In this document: positions 10,404-18,872 of the stretch, one piece after another
Numbering within the stretch: the first letter of the stretch is position 1
Layout of the letters: every line of letters begins with the position of its first letter
Origin: Rhodanobacter thiooxydans
GTDB taxonomy: Bacteria > Pseudomonadota > Gammaproteobacteria > Xanthomonadales > Rhodanobacteraceae
Reading direction: 5' to 3'
DNA: 64,000 bases
NCBI RefSeq assembly: GCF_030291135.1
Contig: NZ_CP127409.1
Coordinates: 2,356,001 to 2,420,000 of the forward strand
Notes under the pieces: generated by a model
The model's database searches: none
Seen by the model: the letters and a program-made list of their open reading frames with translations, nothing else
Told to the model about the DNA's origin: nothing
Translations under genes and position numbers: made by a program

Positions 10404-10680
10404 TCGCGGAACATCTCCCCGCAGGCCCGGCATACGCTGTCGGCAGAGCCGCGCGCACCGGGCGGGTCTTGGGAACCCGCGCCGCTGAAAGCCTTTGTGG
10501 CTGATGTTCCGTATGCCCGGCTGTCGTCAACCGGGCATTCGTATGGGCCGTGAAGACCCTGTTCGTATGGAATCCGATCCGCACACAGCCCGCGCCGAAG
10601 CATCGGGACGCAGCGCACATGCGCCGGTCTGCAGCCGTGCCCCTGCCTCGGCTGCACGCAACCGGATGCTTCAGGGCGTA
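10404..10680 (-). ncRNA. Structured non-coding region upstream of the tRNA-like RNAs
   Basis: No convincing protein gene is visible, but on the minus strand there are several paired arms. TGCAGCCG/CGGCTGCA (10649-10656 with 10630-10637) is nested in CCGGT/ACCGG and in GAAGCATC/GATGCTTC (10665-10672 with 10597-10604). Further on are ATGCCCGG/CCGGGCAT (10531-10538 with 10513-10520) and a long-range CGGAACATC/GATGTTCCG (10503-10511 with 10407-10415). The last pairing closes just before tRNA-like RNA 1. A CCATACGAA word occurs twice. This looks like a folded RNA, possibly part of the same transcript as the tRNA-like modules. Function unknown. Confidence 0.5.
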
Positions 10681-10724
10681 GCAGATTCCTGCAAGGTGGT
10701 TCGATGCATGCGCATATCCGGCGA

Positions 10725-10771
10725 ACGCCAAAAACAAAACGCCCCCGGGTATGGCGACCCGAGGGCGTTCG
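10725..10771 (-). terminator. Intrinsic terminator upstream of the structured RNA region
   Basis: Stem AACGCCC-CGGGT / ACCCG-GGGCGTT (10738-10770, one unpaired or mismatched base per arm) is followed on the minus strand by TTTTGTTTTT. It should isolate the RNA locus from transcription coming from the two-component system. Confidence 0.8.
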
Positions 10772-10821
10772 CGTTGCCTCGGGAGATCGGGGTGACCGAT
10801 CTCCGCGAAGGGATCAGTCGA

Positions 10822-10947
10822 TTATCGGAAAGCGGTTGCCAGGTCGTGCCTTTCATCGCGCGCAAACAAACCCGCGTCGCGATAGTCGCGCGACATACTT
10901 GGCTTATTCGTGGGGGCGAGGCGGAATGACATGGAAAGTTTCTTCAT
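10822..10947 (-). CDS. Possible 41-residue small protein, not recognised
   Basis: An ATG frame on the minus strand encodes MKKLSMSFRLAPTNKPSMSR followed by a charged tail with DYRDAGLFARDERHDLATAFR. It sits between the response-regulator gene and the terminator at 10725-10771. An 8-bp GAGATCGG/CCGATCTC hairpin (about 10783-10803) follows its stop. No strong ribosome site is seen. I do not recognise the sequence and cannot exclude a chance frame; the rest of this interval (10948-11035) holds nothing obvious. Confidence 0.3.
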   Translation of the reverse strand: MKKLSMSFRLAPTNKPSMSRDYRDAGLFARDERHDLATAFR

Positions 10948-11035
10948 CGGATTATCGCCACAGCGGCGAAGGACGCAAACAATACGCGGATTATTTTTGA
11001 AGCGCAAGCGATTTTGTCGAATACCCGAATAATTC

Positions 11036-11638
<603 letters not shown>

Positions 11639-11713
11639 GCGATGACTCTCCGGTGTCGACGGGAGTGAAGGGTAGGCGTCATGGTCTGTGCGGGTATGGA
11701 AACATGGGTGGAC

Positions 11714-12979
11714 TCACGCGATGGGCCGATCCGTAAACAACTGCGTCAGCGGCCCGGTCGTCGATGGCTCCGGCGCCGATCGCGGCGATTCGACCAGGCG
11801 CAGGATCGGCAGCGGCACCACCACCCGCAGGCGCGATCCCTGGCCACGCGGCGACTCGAACGCGAGCGTGCCGCCGAGCGCGCGCACGCGCTCGCGCATG
11901 CCGCTCAGGCCGTTGCCGTCGCTCTCGATGCCGCCGCGGCCGTTGTCGCTGATCTGCAGGCAGACGCTGCCCCGCTCGCGCGTCAGCTCGACCCGCGCCT
12001 GACTGGCGTCGGCGTGGCGCGCGATGTTGGTCACCGCCTCGCGCAACACCAGCGACAGGCCGCGCTCGACGTCGCCCGGCAAGTCGGCGGGCAGCTCGCC
12101 GTAATCCAGATGCACCCGCGAGGATTCCAGCAACAGCCGCGCCGAAGCCAGCTCGGCGGCGAGATCGGTGGCACGTATGCCGGTGACGGCGCAGCGCACT
12201 TCCGCCAACGCGTGGCGCGCGACCTTCTCCGCCTCTTCGACCTCGCGCCGGGCGGCCGCCACGTCACGGTCGAACAGCTTGCGCGACAGCTCCAGCTTCA
12301 GCGTGATCAGCGACAGGGTATGCCCGAGCAGGTCGTGCAGGTCGCGCCCGATCCGTTCGCGCTCCGCCGTGGCGGCGAGCCGGCGCACCTCGTCGTGCGA
12401 AAGGCTGAGGGCGGCATCCTTCTCCTGGTGGATCTGCTCGACCGTGACGATGGTGCAGATGACGAACACCGTGACCGGCATGATCACCAGCAGTGACTGC
12501 GGGTAGCCAATCCACCAGGCCAGCGCCACGTAGATCGCATTGAGCAGCAATACCTGGAGCACATAGCTGCGGAAGCGCCGCAGGTCGCAATGGCTCAGCA
12601 TCACGCAGGCGTACACGAAGTAGCTGAGACCACTGGGATACCAGCGCAGCAGGCCGAAACACAACGCCGCCATGCCCCACGCGTAGAGATATGCCGTTCG
12701 CCGCGAAGCCAGTCGCAGCCTGGCGAACAACAGCAGGAACAGCGGATACGAGCCCAGCGTGCACAGCAGCCAGGTCGGCGTGTAGCCACGCAGGCCGTGG
12801 TCGAACAGCGGCGTGATGAAAATCCACATGGACCACAGCAGGTGCACGCCGGCGGCCCATGGCGACTTGCCCCGGCGCAGGTCGTCGGCCACCGCGGAAT
12901 CGGGTGCCGGCACGAACCATCGGGCTGCGAAAGCGGGGATCATGACGTGGTCGGTCGCTGGGGGCCTGGTCTGCGGCAT
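11714..12979 (-). CDS. DesK-like membrane sensor histidine kinase
   Basis: A 421-residue kinase. The N-terminal half has about five hydrophobic segments (residues about 43-180). A short coiled linker (EQIHQEKDAALSLSHDE) leads to a HisKA_3 domain with RDLHDLLGHTLSLI, where His215 is the phospho-acceptor. The HATPase domain has an N box (REAVTNIARHA) and G boxes (DNGRGG, GLSGMRERV). The C-terminal about 40 residues are Pro/Ser/Thr-rich and look disordered. It ends 75 bp before the response regulator. ATG at 12979 lies 6 bp after the permease stop; ATG at 12943 is an alternative start. Operon order ATPase-permease-kinase-regulator suggests the kinase responds to the state of, or substrate for, the exporter. 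Confidence 0.9.
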   Translation of the reverse strand: MPQTRPPATDHVMIPAFAARWFVPAPDSAVADDLRRGKSPWAAGVHLLWSMWIFITPLFDHGLRGYTPTWLLCTLGSYPLFLLLFARLRLASRRTAYLYAWGMAALCFGLLRWYPSGLSYFVYACVMLSHCDLRRFRSYVLQVLLLNAIYVALAWWIGYPQSLLVIMPVTVFVICTIVTVEQIHQEKDAALSLSHDEVRRLAATAERERIGRDLHDLLGHTLSLITLKLELSRKLFDRDVAAARREVEEAEKVARHALAEVRCAVTGIRATDLAAELASARLLLESSRVHLDYGELPADLPGDVERGLSLVLREAVTNIARHADASQARVELTRERGSVCLQISDNGRGGIESDGNGLSGMRERVRALGGTLAFESPRGQGSRLRVVVPLPILRLVESPRSAPEPSTTGPLTQLFTDRPIA

Positions 12980-12985
12980 GCTACT

Positions 12986-13777
12986 TCAACCGTGCCGGCG
13001 CAGGCGCCTGGCGGCCAGCAGCGCGAAGCCCGCGGCAAAGCCGGCCAGCACCAGCACGTGCACCAGCAAGGGGCCGCGGTTCAGGCCCACCGCCGCCAGC
13101 GCCAGCTGGTCCAGGTGGTAGCTCGGCCATACCGGCGCGATCTGCTGCAGGGATTTCGGCAGCAGCGGCAGCGGCATCCACAGGCCGGACAGGAACGACA
13201 TCGGCAGGTAGATCAGGTTCAGCATACCGGGGGCCCCCTGCCCCTTGATCAGGGTGCCGACGAACATGCCCAGCGCGCAGAACGGCAGCACGCCGAACAT
13301 GCCGATGAGCAACAAGGCGCCGGCCTGCGCCGGGGTCAGCGTCACGTGGGCCAGCGTCAAAGCCATCGCCATCAGCAGCGCGATCACCGCTCCGGCCGCC
13401 GCCATCGCCATCAGCATCTTGCCCAGCAGGTAGGCGCCGGGCGGCATTGGCAGGGCGCGCTTGAAGGTCAGCAGGCCGCCGTCGCGCTCCAGCGCCAGCG
13501 ACACGCCGAAACCGAACAGGCCCGGACTCATCACGCCGAACACGCCGTAGCTGGCCAGCAGGTAGCGTGCCGCGTCTGCGCTGTTCGACTTCGCCGTCAA
13601 CACGCCGAACAGCAGGTAGAACATCGCGGGAAACAGCATGACCGGCAGCATGAAGCCGGGCGCGCGCAGGTAGCGCAGGCATTCGCTGCGCGCTTCTTCG
13701 AGATAGGCGCCGAGCACGCGGCGGCGCGGCATGTCGACGGCAGGCGCCGATGCAGCGACGGAAATGGCGGTTTGCAT
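12986..13777 (-). CDS. ABC-2 type transporter permease
   Basis: A 263-residue membrane protein with six predicted membrane segments, including MLPVMLFPAMFYLLFGVL, YGVFGVMSPGLFGFGVSLAL and LIYLPMSFLSGLWMPLPLLP, the last typical of the ABC-2 permease C-terminal half. The open frame extends to 13996 but that part only shadows the ATPase gene. ATG at 13777 starts one base after the ATPase stop and gives the normal length. It pairs with the ATPase upstream to export a lipid, peptide or drug; the substrate is not evident. Confidence 0.9.
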   Translation of the reverse strand: MQTAISVAASAPAVDMPRRRVLGAYLEEARSECLRYLRAPGFMLPVMLFPAMFYLLFGVLTAKSNSADAARYLLASYGVFGVMSPGLFGFGVSLALERDGGLLTFKRALPMPPGAYLLGKMLMAMAAAGAVIALLMAMALTLAHVTLTPAQAGALLLIGMFGVLPFCALGMFVGTLIKGQGAPGMLNLIYLPMSFLSGLWMPLPLLPKSLQQIAPVWPSYHLDQLALAAVGLNRGPLLVHVLVLAGFAAGFALLAARRLRRHG

Positions 13778-13778
13778 G

Positions 13779-14693
13779 TCAGGCAGCCTCGCGCTGGTCG
13801 GTGTCCGCGGCATCGCGGGTGAGTTCGGTGAACGCCTCGGCCAGGCCGGCGCGCTGCACTTCCAGTTCGCCGAGGACGGGGTCGGCGTCGAGCAGGCGGC
13901 GCACCACTGCCTCGGCCTGCGCGGTGGCGATACGCAGGTGACCGTCCTCGCGCGTGGCGGATGCCACGTTCGGCCAGGCCGCAACCGCTTCCGCATCGAG
14001 GTTGCTCACACAGCGGATGCGCGTGAGTGCCACCCGCTTGCGCAAGTCGTCCACGCTGCCCTCGCTGCGCACGCGGCCCTGACCGAGCACCACCACGCGC
14101 TGCGCCAGCGCCTCGGCTTCCTCCAGGTAATGCGTGGTGAGCACCACGGCGCAGCCTTCGGCGACCAGCGCGCGCATGGCCGCCCACAGCTTCTGCCGTG
14201 CGTCGATGTCCATGCCCACGGTGGGTTCGTCGAGGAACAGCAGCTCGGGACGCGCGCACAGCGCCAGCGCGAACTGCACGCGCCGCTGCTGGCCACCGGA
14301 AAGCTTGCCGTAGGGCCGCAGCAGCAGGTCGGCGATGCCGGCCAGCACGGCGGTCTCGTCGTAGCCACGCGGGTTCGGGTAATAGCTCATGGTCAGGCGC
14401 AACAGTTCGCCCACGCGCAGCGTGGGCGGCAGATTGGCCGACTGCAGCATCACGCCGATGCGCCGGCGCACCTCGATGCGCTGTGGGTCGAGCCCGAACA
14501 GTTCAGCGCGACCCGTGTCCGGGCGGATCAATCCCAGCAGCAGGCTGATGCTGGTGCTCTTGCCGGCACCGTTGGGGCCGAGCAGGGCGAGCAGTTCGCC
14601 GCGCCGCACGGCGAGGTCCACGCCATCCAGCGCGGTGAGTGGGCCGTAACGCTTCACGGCGGCGGCAAGGCGGGCAACGGTAGTGTCGTTCAT
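13779..14693 (-). CDS. ABC transporter ATP-binding protein
   Basis: A 304-residue ATPase of the drug/lipid exporter (DrrA/CcmA-like) type. It has Walker A GPNGAGKST near residue 40, a Q loop in VMLQSANLPP, signature LSGGQQRRV, Walker B LLFLDEPTVGMD and switch His in LTTHYLEEAE. The last 90 residues form the C-terminal extension seen in this subfamily. It is the first gene of the exporter/two-component operon. Confidence 0.93.
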   Translation of the reverse strand: MNDTTVARLAAAVKRYGPLTALDGVDLAVRRGELLALLGPNGAGKSTSISLLLGLIRPDTGRAELFGLDPQRIEVRRRIGVMLQSANLPPTLRVGELLRLTMSYYPNPRGYDETAVLAGIADLLLRPYGKLSGGQQRRVQFALALCARPELLFLDEPTVGMDIDARQKLWAAMRALVAEGCAVVLTTHYLEEAEALAQRVVVLGQGRVRSEGSVDDLRKRVALTRIRCVSNLDAEAVAAWPNVASATREDGHLRIATAQAEAVVRRLLDADPVLGELEVQRAGLAEAFTELTRDAADTDQREAA

Positions 14694-15023
14694 GCGGGTG
14701 TCTCCTCCTGCCGCACAGTCTGGGCGGCGCGCCGCATCGGCCCCAGTCGCCGCCGTCAGCCATCGCGGGTGACAGGCGTCATCCGTACGGCAAATTTCGT
14801 CCCAAGCGCCTGATCAGGCAAGCAAAGCGCAGCGGCCATGGATCAGCCAGCCAGGCTCAGGGGGTACCGGGCAGGCCATGCCGCAGGTTATCCTCGGCGT
14901 TCGTGGATGCGCGCCCACCCGCCAAACCGGGCCACGCGCCGCGGGAGCCGGGCTCCCCCACGCACTACACGTTGGCCTGCTTCGCGCTGGGTGCGAGGCG
15001 CCGGCGGACCTGAGGAGATAGCC
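14694..15023. other. Divergent intergenic region with short palindromes
   Basis: This stretch separates the ABC ATPase (minus) from the aminotransferase (plus) and contains no supported gene. It has TGAC-AGGC-GTCA (about 14770-14781), the perfect palindrome GCCTGATCAGGC (14808-14819) and a GGGAGC-CGG-GCTCCC hairpin. The first two could be operators, for example for the adjacent response regulator; this is a guess. A strong ribosome site (TGAGGAG) precedes the aminotransferase ATG. Confidence 0.3.
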
Positions 15024-16520
15024 ATGGGTGTGATCAACCAGCTGCGCGAACTGCGCGAATTCGGCGGCAAGCCGCGGACCACCGGCCTGGACGACGCCAG
15101 CATCGAGCGCATGGCGGCGAACGATCCCCTGCTGGGCCAGGCGATCGCCGAGGCGGTGGCGCGCCATCGCGAGCTGCGTGCCGACCTGGTCGATTTCCTC
15201 AAGCTCGATGAAGCCGAACAGCTCGTGCGGGTGCAGGCCGGCTTCGTCAACTTCTATCCCGACGACGCGATCAACCCGTACCTGCCGGCGGCCGCGCGCG
15301 GCCCGTGGATCGTCACCCTGAAGGGCGCCGTGGTGCACGACAACGGCGGCTACGGCATGCTCGGCTTCGGCCACAACGACCCGGCGATCCTGGCCGCGCT
15401 GGCCCGGCCGCAGGTGATGGCGAACGTGATGTCGCCCAGCGTGGCGCAGCTGCGCTTCACCGCGGCGCTGGACAAGGAGCTGGGCCGCAGCCGCGGCGGC
15501 AGCCCGTACACGCGCTACCTGTGCCTGAACTCCGGCTCCGAGTCGGTCTCGCTGGCCTGCCGCATCGCCGATGTCAACGCCAAGGCGATGACCGACACCG
15601 GCGCGCGCTACGCCGGCCGCACGATCAAGCGGCTGGCGGTGAAGGGTGCATTCCACGGCCGCACCGAGGCGCCGGCGCTGTACTCCGATTCCAGCCGCAA
15701 GACCTACCAGCAGAACCTCGCCAGCTACCGCCACGAGGACACCCTGATCACCGTGGCGCCCTACGACGTGGCGCAGCTGGAAGCCGCGTTCGCCGACGCC
15801 GACAAGCACGGCTGGTTCATCGAGGCGATGTTCCTGGAACCAGTGATGGGCGAAGGCGACCCCGGTCGCGCGGTGACGCCGGAGTTCTACAAGGCCGCCC
15901 GCGCGCTCACTGAATCGCACGGTACCCTCTTGCTGGTCGACTCGATCCAGGCCGGCCTGCGCGCCCACGGCGTGCTGTCGTTCGTGGACTACCCCGGCTT
16001 CGAGGGCCTGCCGCCGCCGGACATGGAAACCTTCTCCAAGGCGCTCAACGCCGGCCAGTATCCGCTGTCGGTATTGGCTGTCGGCGAACACGCCGCCGGG
16101 CTGTACCGCAAGGGCATCTACGGCAACACCATGACCGCCAACCCGCGCGCGCTGGACGTGGCACTGGCCACGCTGGGCGAGCTCAGCGACGCCGTGCGCA
16201 GCAACATCCGCGAGCGTGGCAAGGAATTCGTCGACAAGCTCAACGCGCTGAAGGGCGAGCTGGGCGGCCTGATCACCAAGGTGCAGGGCACCGGCCTGCT
16301 GTTCTCCTGCGAGCTGGCCCCGGAATACAAGTGCTACGGCGCCGGTTCCACCGAGGAATACATGCGCGAGCACGGCGTCGGCGTGATCCACGGCGGCACC
16401 AATTCGCTGCGTTTCACCCCGCACTTCAACGTCACCAGCGCCGAGGTCGACCTGATCGTGTCGCACGTGCGCAAAGCGCTGCTGGAAGGGCCGCGCAAGG
16501 CCAAGGCCGAGGCGGCCTGA
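15024..16520 (+). CDS. Class III PLP-dependent aminotransferase
   Basis: A 498-residue enzyme of the ornithine/GABA aminotransferase fold. Recognisable parts are GYGMLGFGHNDPAI, LCLNSGSESVSLACRIAD (cofactor phosphate region), KGAFHGRTEAP, LLVDSIQAGLRAHG (in place of the usual DEVQ) and ETFSKALNAGQYP with the PLP lysine. Also visible are YGNTMTANPRALDVALA and RFTPHFNVTSAEVDLI. It is longer than most class III aminotransferases, with about 60 extra N-terminal residues. Substrate not assigned. The start at 15024 has GAGGAG at the right distance; the frame is open further upstream but without family sequence. It is followed by an 11-bp hairpin. Confidence 0.85.
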   Translation: MGVINQLRELREFGGKPRTTGLDDASIERMAANDPLLGQAIAEAVARHRELRADLVDFLKLDEAEQLVRVQAGFVNFYPDDAINPYLPAAARGPWIVTLKGAVVHDNGGYGMLGFGHNDPAILAALARPQVMANVMSPSVAQLRFTAALDKELGRSRGGSPYTRYLCLNSGSESVSLACRIADVNAKAMTDTGARYAGRTIKRLAVKGAFHGRTEAPALYSDSSRKTYQQNLASYRHEDTLITVAPYDVAQLEAAFADADKHGWFIEAMFLEPVMGEGDPGRAVTPEFYKAARALTESHGTLLLVDSIQAGLRAHGVLSFVDYPGFEGLPPPDMETFSKALNAGQYPLSVLAVGEHAAGLYRKGIYGNTMTANPRALDVALATLGELSDAVRSNIRERGKEFVDKLNALKGELGGLITKVQGTGLLFSCELAPEYKCYGAGSTEEYMREHGVGVIHGGTNSLRFTPHFNVTSAEVDLIVSHVRKALLEGPRKAKAEAA

Positions 16521-16529
16521 GCGGAGACG

Positions 16530-16560
16530 GCTGCGGCGACACTTGACACGTCGCCGCAGC
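16530..16560 (+). terminator. Strong hairpin after the aminotransferase gene
   Basis: An 11-bp perfect stem GCTGCGGCGAC / GTCGCCGCAGC lies 10 bases after the stop codon. There is no T run, so termination is likely weak or factor-assisted. Confidence 0.5.
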
Positions 16561-16664
16561 TGAATACTTCGTGCATGTCAGGTTTCACCCACTCCCGCCA
16601 TGGCGGCCGTCCGGCATAGACTGTCCGGGCCGGTGCTTGCCGGTCACCTAGGGAGGGTTCAACG

Positions 16665-17051
16665 ATGTCGATGTCACTTCGCCTGCTTGTCGCCAGTGCT
16701 GCCTTCGCTTTCGCTGGTGCCGCCTTCGCGGCCGCACCGCAAGCCAGCACCACCGCTCCGGCCACCAAGGTCCACACGGCGCAGCAGCAGCGCATGGTCG
16801 ATTGCAACAAGCAAGCCACCGGCAAGAAAGGGGCCGAGCGCAAGACCTTCATGAGCACCTGCCTGAAGGGTGGCAGCACTGCCGCCGCGGCACCGGCCAC
16901 CGCAACGGCCGCCGCGCCCACGGCGAAACAGACCCAGCAGGAAAAGATGAAGGCCTGCAACGCCGACGCCAAGACGAAGGCGCTCAAGGGCGCGGAGCGC
17001 AAGACCTTCATGAGCAGCTGTCTCAAGGGCGACGCAGCCGCCACGCCGTAA
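16665..17051 (+). CDS. Secreted PsiF-repeat protein
   Basis: A 128-residue protein with an N-terminal signal peptide (cut likely after AAFAAA, about residue 24). Two PsiF repeats of about 30 residues follow. Each ends with [13 protein letters not shown] and carries two cysteines (MVDCNKQA...MSTCLKG and MKACNADA...MSSCLKG), joined by an Ala/Thr/Pro-rich linker. PsiF is induced by phosphate starvation in E. coli; its function is unknown. The two-repeat form predicts disulphide formation in the periplasm. Confidence 0.9.
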   Translation: MSMSLRLLVASAAFAFAGAAFAAAPQASTTAPATKVHTAQQQRMVDCNKQATGKKGAERKTFMSTCLKGGSTAAAAPATATAAAPTAKQTQQEKMKACNADAKTKALKGAERKTFMSSCLKGDAAATP

Positions 17052-17074
17052 GACCTCAAGACCTCCTGCAACTC

Positions 17075-17120
17075 CGGCCCCGCCGACGTATGCCTGTCCA
17101 TGCGTGCGCCGGCGGGGCCG
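17075..17120 (+). terminator. Hairpin between the PsiF gene and upp
   Basis: Eleven pairs CGGCCCCGCCG / CGGCGGGGCCG with a 24-nt loop follow the psiF-like stop. The 3' side has only a weak T-rich stretch (CTTCGTT). Confidence 0.4.
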
Positions 17121-17173
17121 CTTCGTTAAGCTCCCCGACTGTCACGCCCTCGACGCCCGGAAGACAGCCACCC

Positions 17174-17818
17174 ATGAAGATCGTCGAAGTCCGCCATCCG
17201 CTGATCCAGCACAAGCTCGGCCTGATGCGCCGCGCCGGCATCAGCACCAAGGAGTTCCGCGAGCTGGCCTCCGAGGTCGCCGCCCTGCTCACCTACGAGG
17301 CCACCAAGGACCTGGAAACCGTCGAGGAAGAGATCGAGGGTTGGGCCGGCCCGCTGCAGGTGCACCGGATCAAGGGCAGGAAGATCACCATCGTGCCGAT
17401 CCTGCGCGCCGGCCTGGGCATGCTGCCCGGCGTGCTCGACATGATCCCGGCCGCCAAGGTCAGCGTGGTCGGCCTGCAGCGCGACGAGCAGACGCTGAAG
17501 CCGACCACCTACTACGAAAAACTCAGCGGCCGCATGGACGAGCGCATCGCGCTGATCGTCGACCCGATGCTGGCCACTGCCGGCACACTGGTCGCCACCG
17601 TCGACATGCTCAAGGCGGCCGGCTGCAAACGCATCAAGGGACTGTTCCTGGTCGCCGCGCCGGAAGGCCTGGAGCGCATCACCGCCGCCCATCCCGACAT
17701 CGAGATCTATACCGCCGCGATCGACCAGCGCCTCAACGAACACGGCTACATCCTGCCCGGCCTCGGCGACGCCGGCGACAAGATCTTCGGCACCAAGCAG
17801 CTGCCGGCGAACGGCTGA
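17174..17818 (+). CDS. upp: Uracil phosphoribosyltransferase
   Basis: A 214-residue pyrimidine salvage enzyme (uracil + PRPP to UMP). It starts [19 protein letters not shown] as in the family. [11 protein letters not shown], the PRPP loop [17 protein letters not shown] and the C-terminal uracil-binding [13 protein letters not shown] are intact. ATG at 17174 was chosen over the longer open frame because it gives the family length and N-terminus. It is convergent with pip. Confidence 0.97.
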   Translation: MKIVEVRHPLIQHKLGLMRRAGISTKEFRELASEVAALLTYEATKDLETVEEEIEGWAGPLQVHRIKGRKITIVPILRAGLGMLPGVLDMIPAAKVSVVGLQRDEQTLKPTTYYEKLSGRMDERIALIVDPMLATAGTLVATVDMLKAAGCKRIKGLFLVAAPEGLERITAAHPDIEIYTAAIDQRLNEHGYILPGLGDAGDKIFGTKQLPANG

Positions 17819-17849
17819 CCGATACCAGCCGCGCAGGAGCCCGCCCGCC

Positions 17850-18809
17850 TCAGCGGCCGAAGCGGTCGGTCGCCTCCACCAGCTCGTGCACGTTGCCCGG
17901 CTCGAACGCCGAATGACCGGCGTCCTGCACGATCCGCAGGTCCGCCTCGGGCCACGCGCGATGCAGGTCCCACGCGCTGCGCAGCGGGCACACCACGTCG
18001 TAGCGACCCTGCACGATCACCGCCGGAATGTTCCGGATGCGCTCGACGTTGCGCAGCAACTGGTCGTCGTGCTCGAAGAAGCCGCCGTTGACGAAGTAGT
18101 GGCACTCGATGCGCGCGAACGCCAGCGCAAACTCGTCCTCGCCGCTGGACTCGATGTGCGACTCGTCCTGCCACAGGAAGCTGGTGGCGCCCTCCCATAC
18201 CGACCAGGCACGCGCTGCATCGGTGCGCGTCTTCGCGTCGGCGCTGGTCAGGCGGCGGTGATAAGCGCTCATCAGGTCGCCGCGCTCGACTTCGGGGATC
18301 GCGTTGAGATAGGTCTCCCACGCATCCGGATAAAGCGCGTCGCAACCCTTCTGGTAGAACCATTCCAGTTCCCAGCGCCGCAGCATGAAGATGCCGCGCA
18401 GCACCAGCTCGGTGAGCTTGTCCGGGTGCGCCTGTGCATACGCCAGCGCCAGCGTGGAGCCCCACGAGCCGCCGAACACCTGCCAGCGGTCGATGCCCAG
18501 GTGCTCGCGCACGCGCTCGATGTCGGCGACCAGGTCCCAGGTGGTGTTGTCGGTCAGCTCCGCATGCGGCGTGGACTTGCCGCAGCCGCGCTGGTCGAAC
18601 AGCACGATGCGGTACACCGCAGGATCGAAGAAGCGCCGGCACTTCGCATTGGTACCGCCGCCCGGGCCGCCATGCAGGAACACCACCGGCTTGCCGTTCG
18701 GGTTGCCGCTCTGCTCGTAGTACAGCGTGTGCAGGGGTGAGACCGGCAGGAAGCCGCTGTCGAATGGCTCGATTTCGGGATACAGCGAACGCAGCGGCGA
18801 CGACGGCAT
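17850..18809 (-). CDS. pip: Proline iminopeptidase
   Basis: A 319-residue alpha/beta-hydrolase that removes N-terminal proline. Oxyanion region HGGPGGGTNAKCRRFFDP and FDQRGCGKSTPH are typical of Pip. The nucleophile Ser is in GGSWGSTLALAYAQAHP, the acid Asp in VQGRYDVVCP and the His in DAGHSAFEP. Length is normal for the monomeric Xanthomonas-type enzyme. Cytoplasmic; no signal peptide. Confidence 0.95.
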   Translation of the reverse strand: MPSSPLRSLYPEIEPFDSGFLPVSPLHTLYYEQSGNPNGKPVVFLHGGPGGGTNAKCRRFFDPAVYRIVLFDQRGCGKSTPHAELTDNTTWDLVADIERVREHLGIDRWQVFGGSWGSTLALAYAQAHPDKLTELVLRGIFMLRRWELEWFYQKGCDALYPDAWETYLNAIPEVERGDLMSAYHRRLTSADAKTRTDAARAWSVWEGATSFLWQDESHIESSGEDEFALAFARIECHYFVNGGFFEHDDQLLRNVERIRNIPAVIVQGRYDVVCPLRSAWDLHRAWPEADLRIVQDAGHSAFEPGNVHELVEATDRFGR

Positions 18810-18872
18810 GACGGCTCCTCAAGGTCGACAGACAAGCCGCCAAGACTAGCACGGGCGCGGCCTGCCGGGCCT

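Noticed and set aside
10683..10705. A further T-arm-like GGTTCGAT on the plus strand
   Set aside because: The flanking bases do not pair and no D arm or acceptor accompanies it.
10298..10737. Minus-strand open frames of about 117-119 codons through the tRNA-like region
   Set aside because: They run through RNA stems and tRNA-like arms, lack a ribosome site and have no domain-like sequence.
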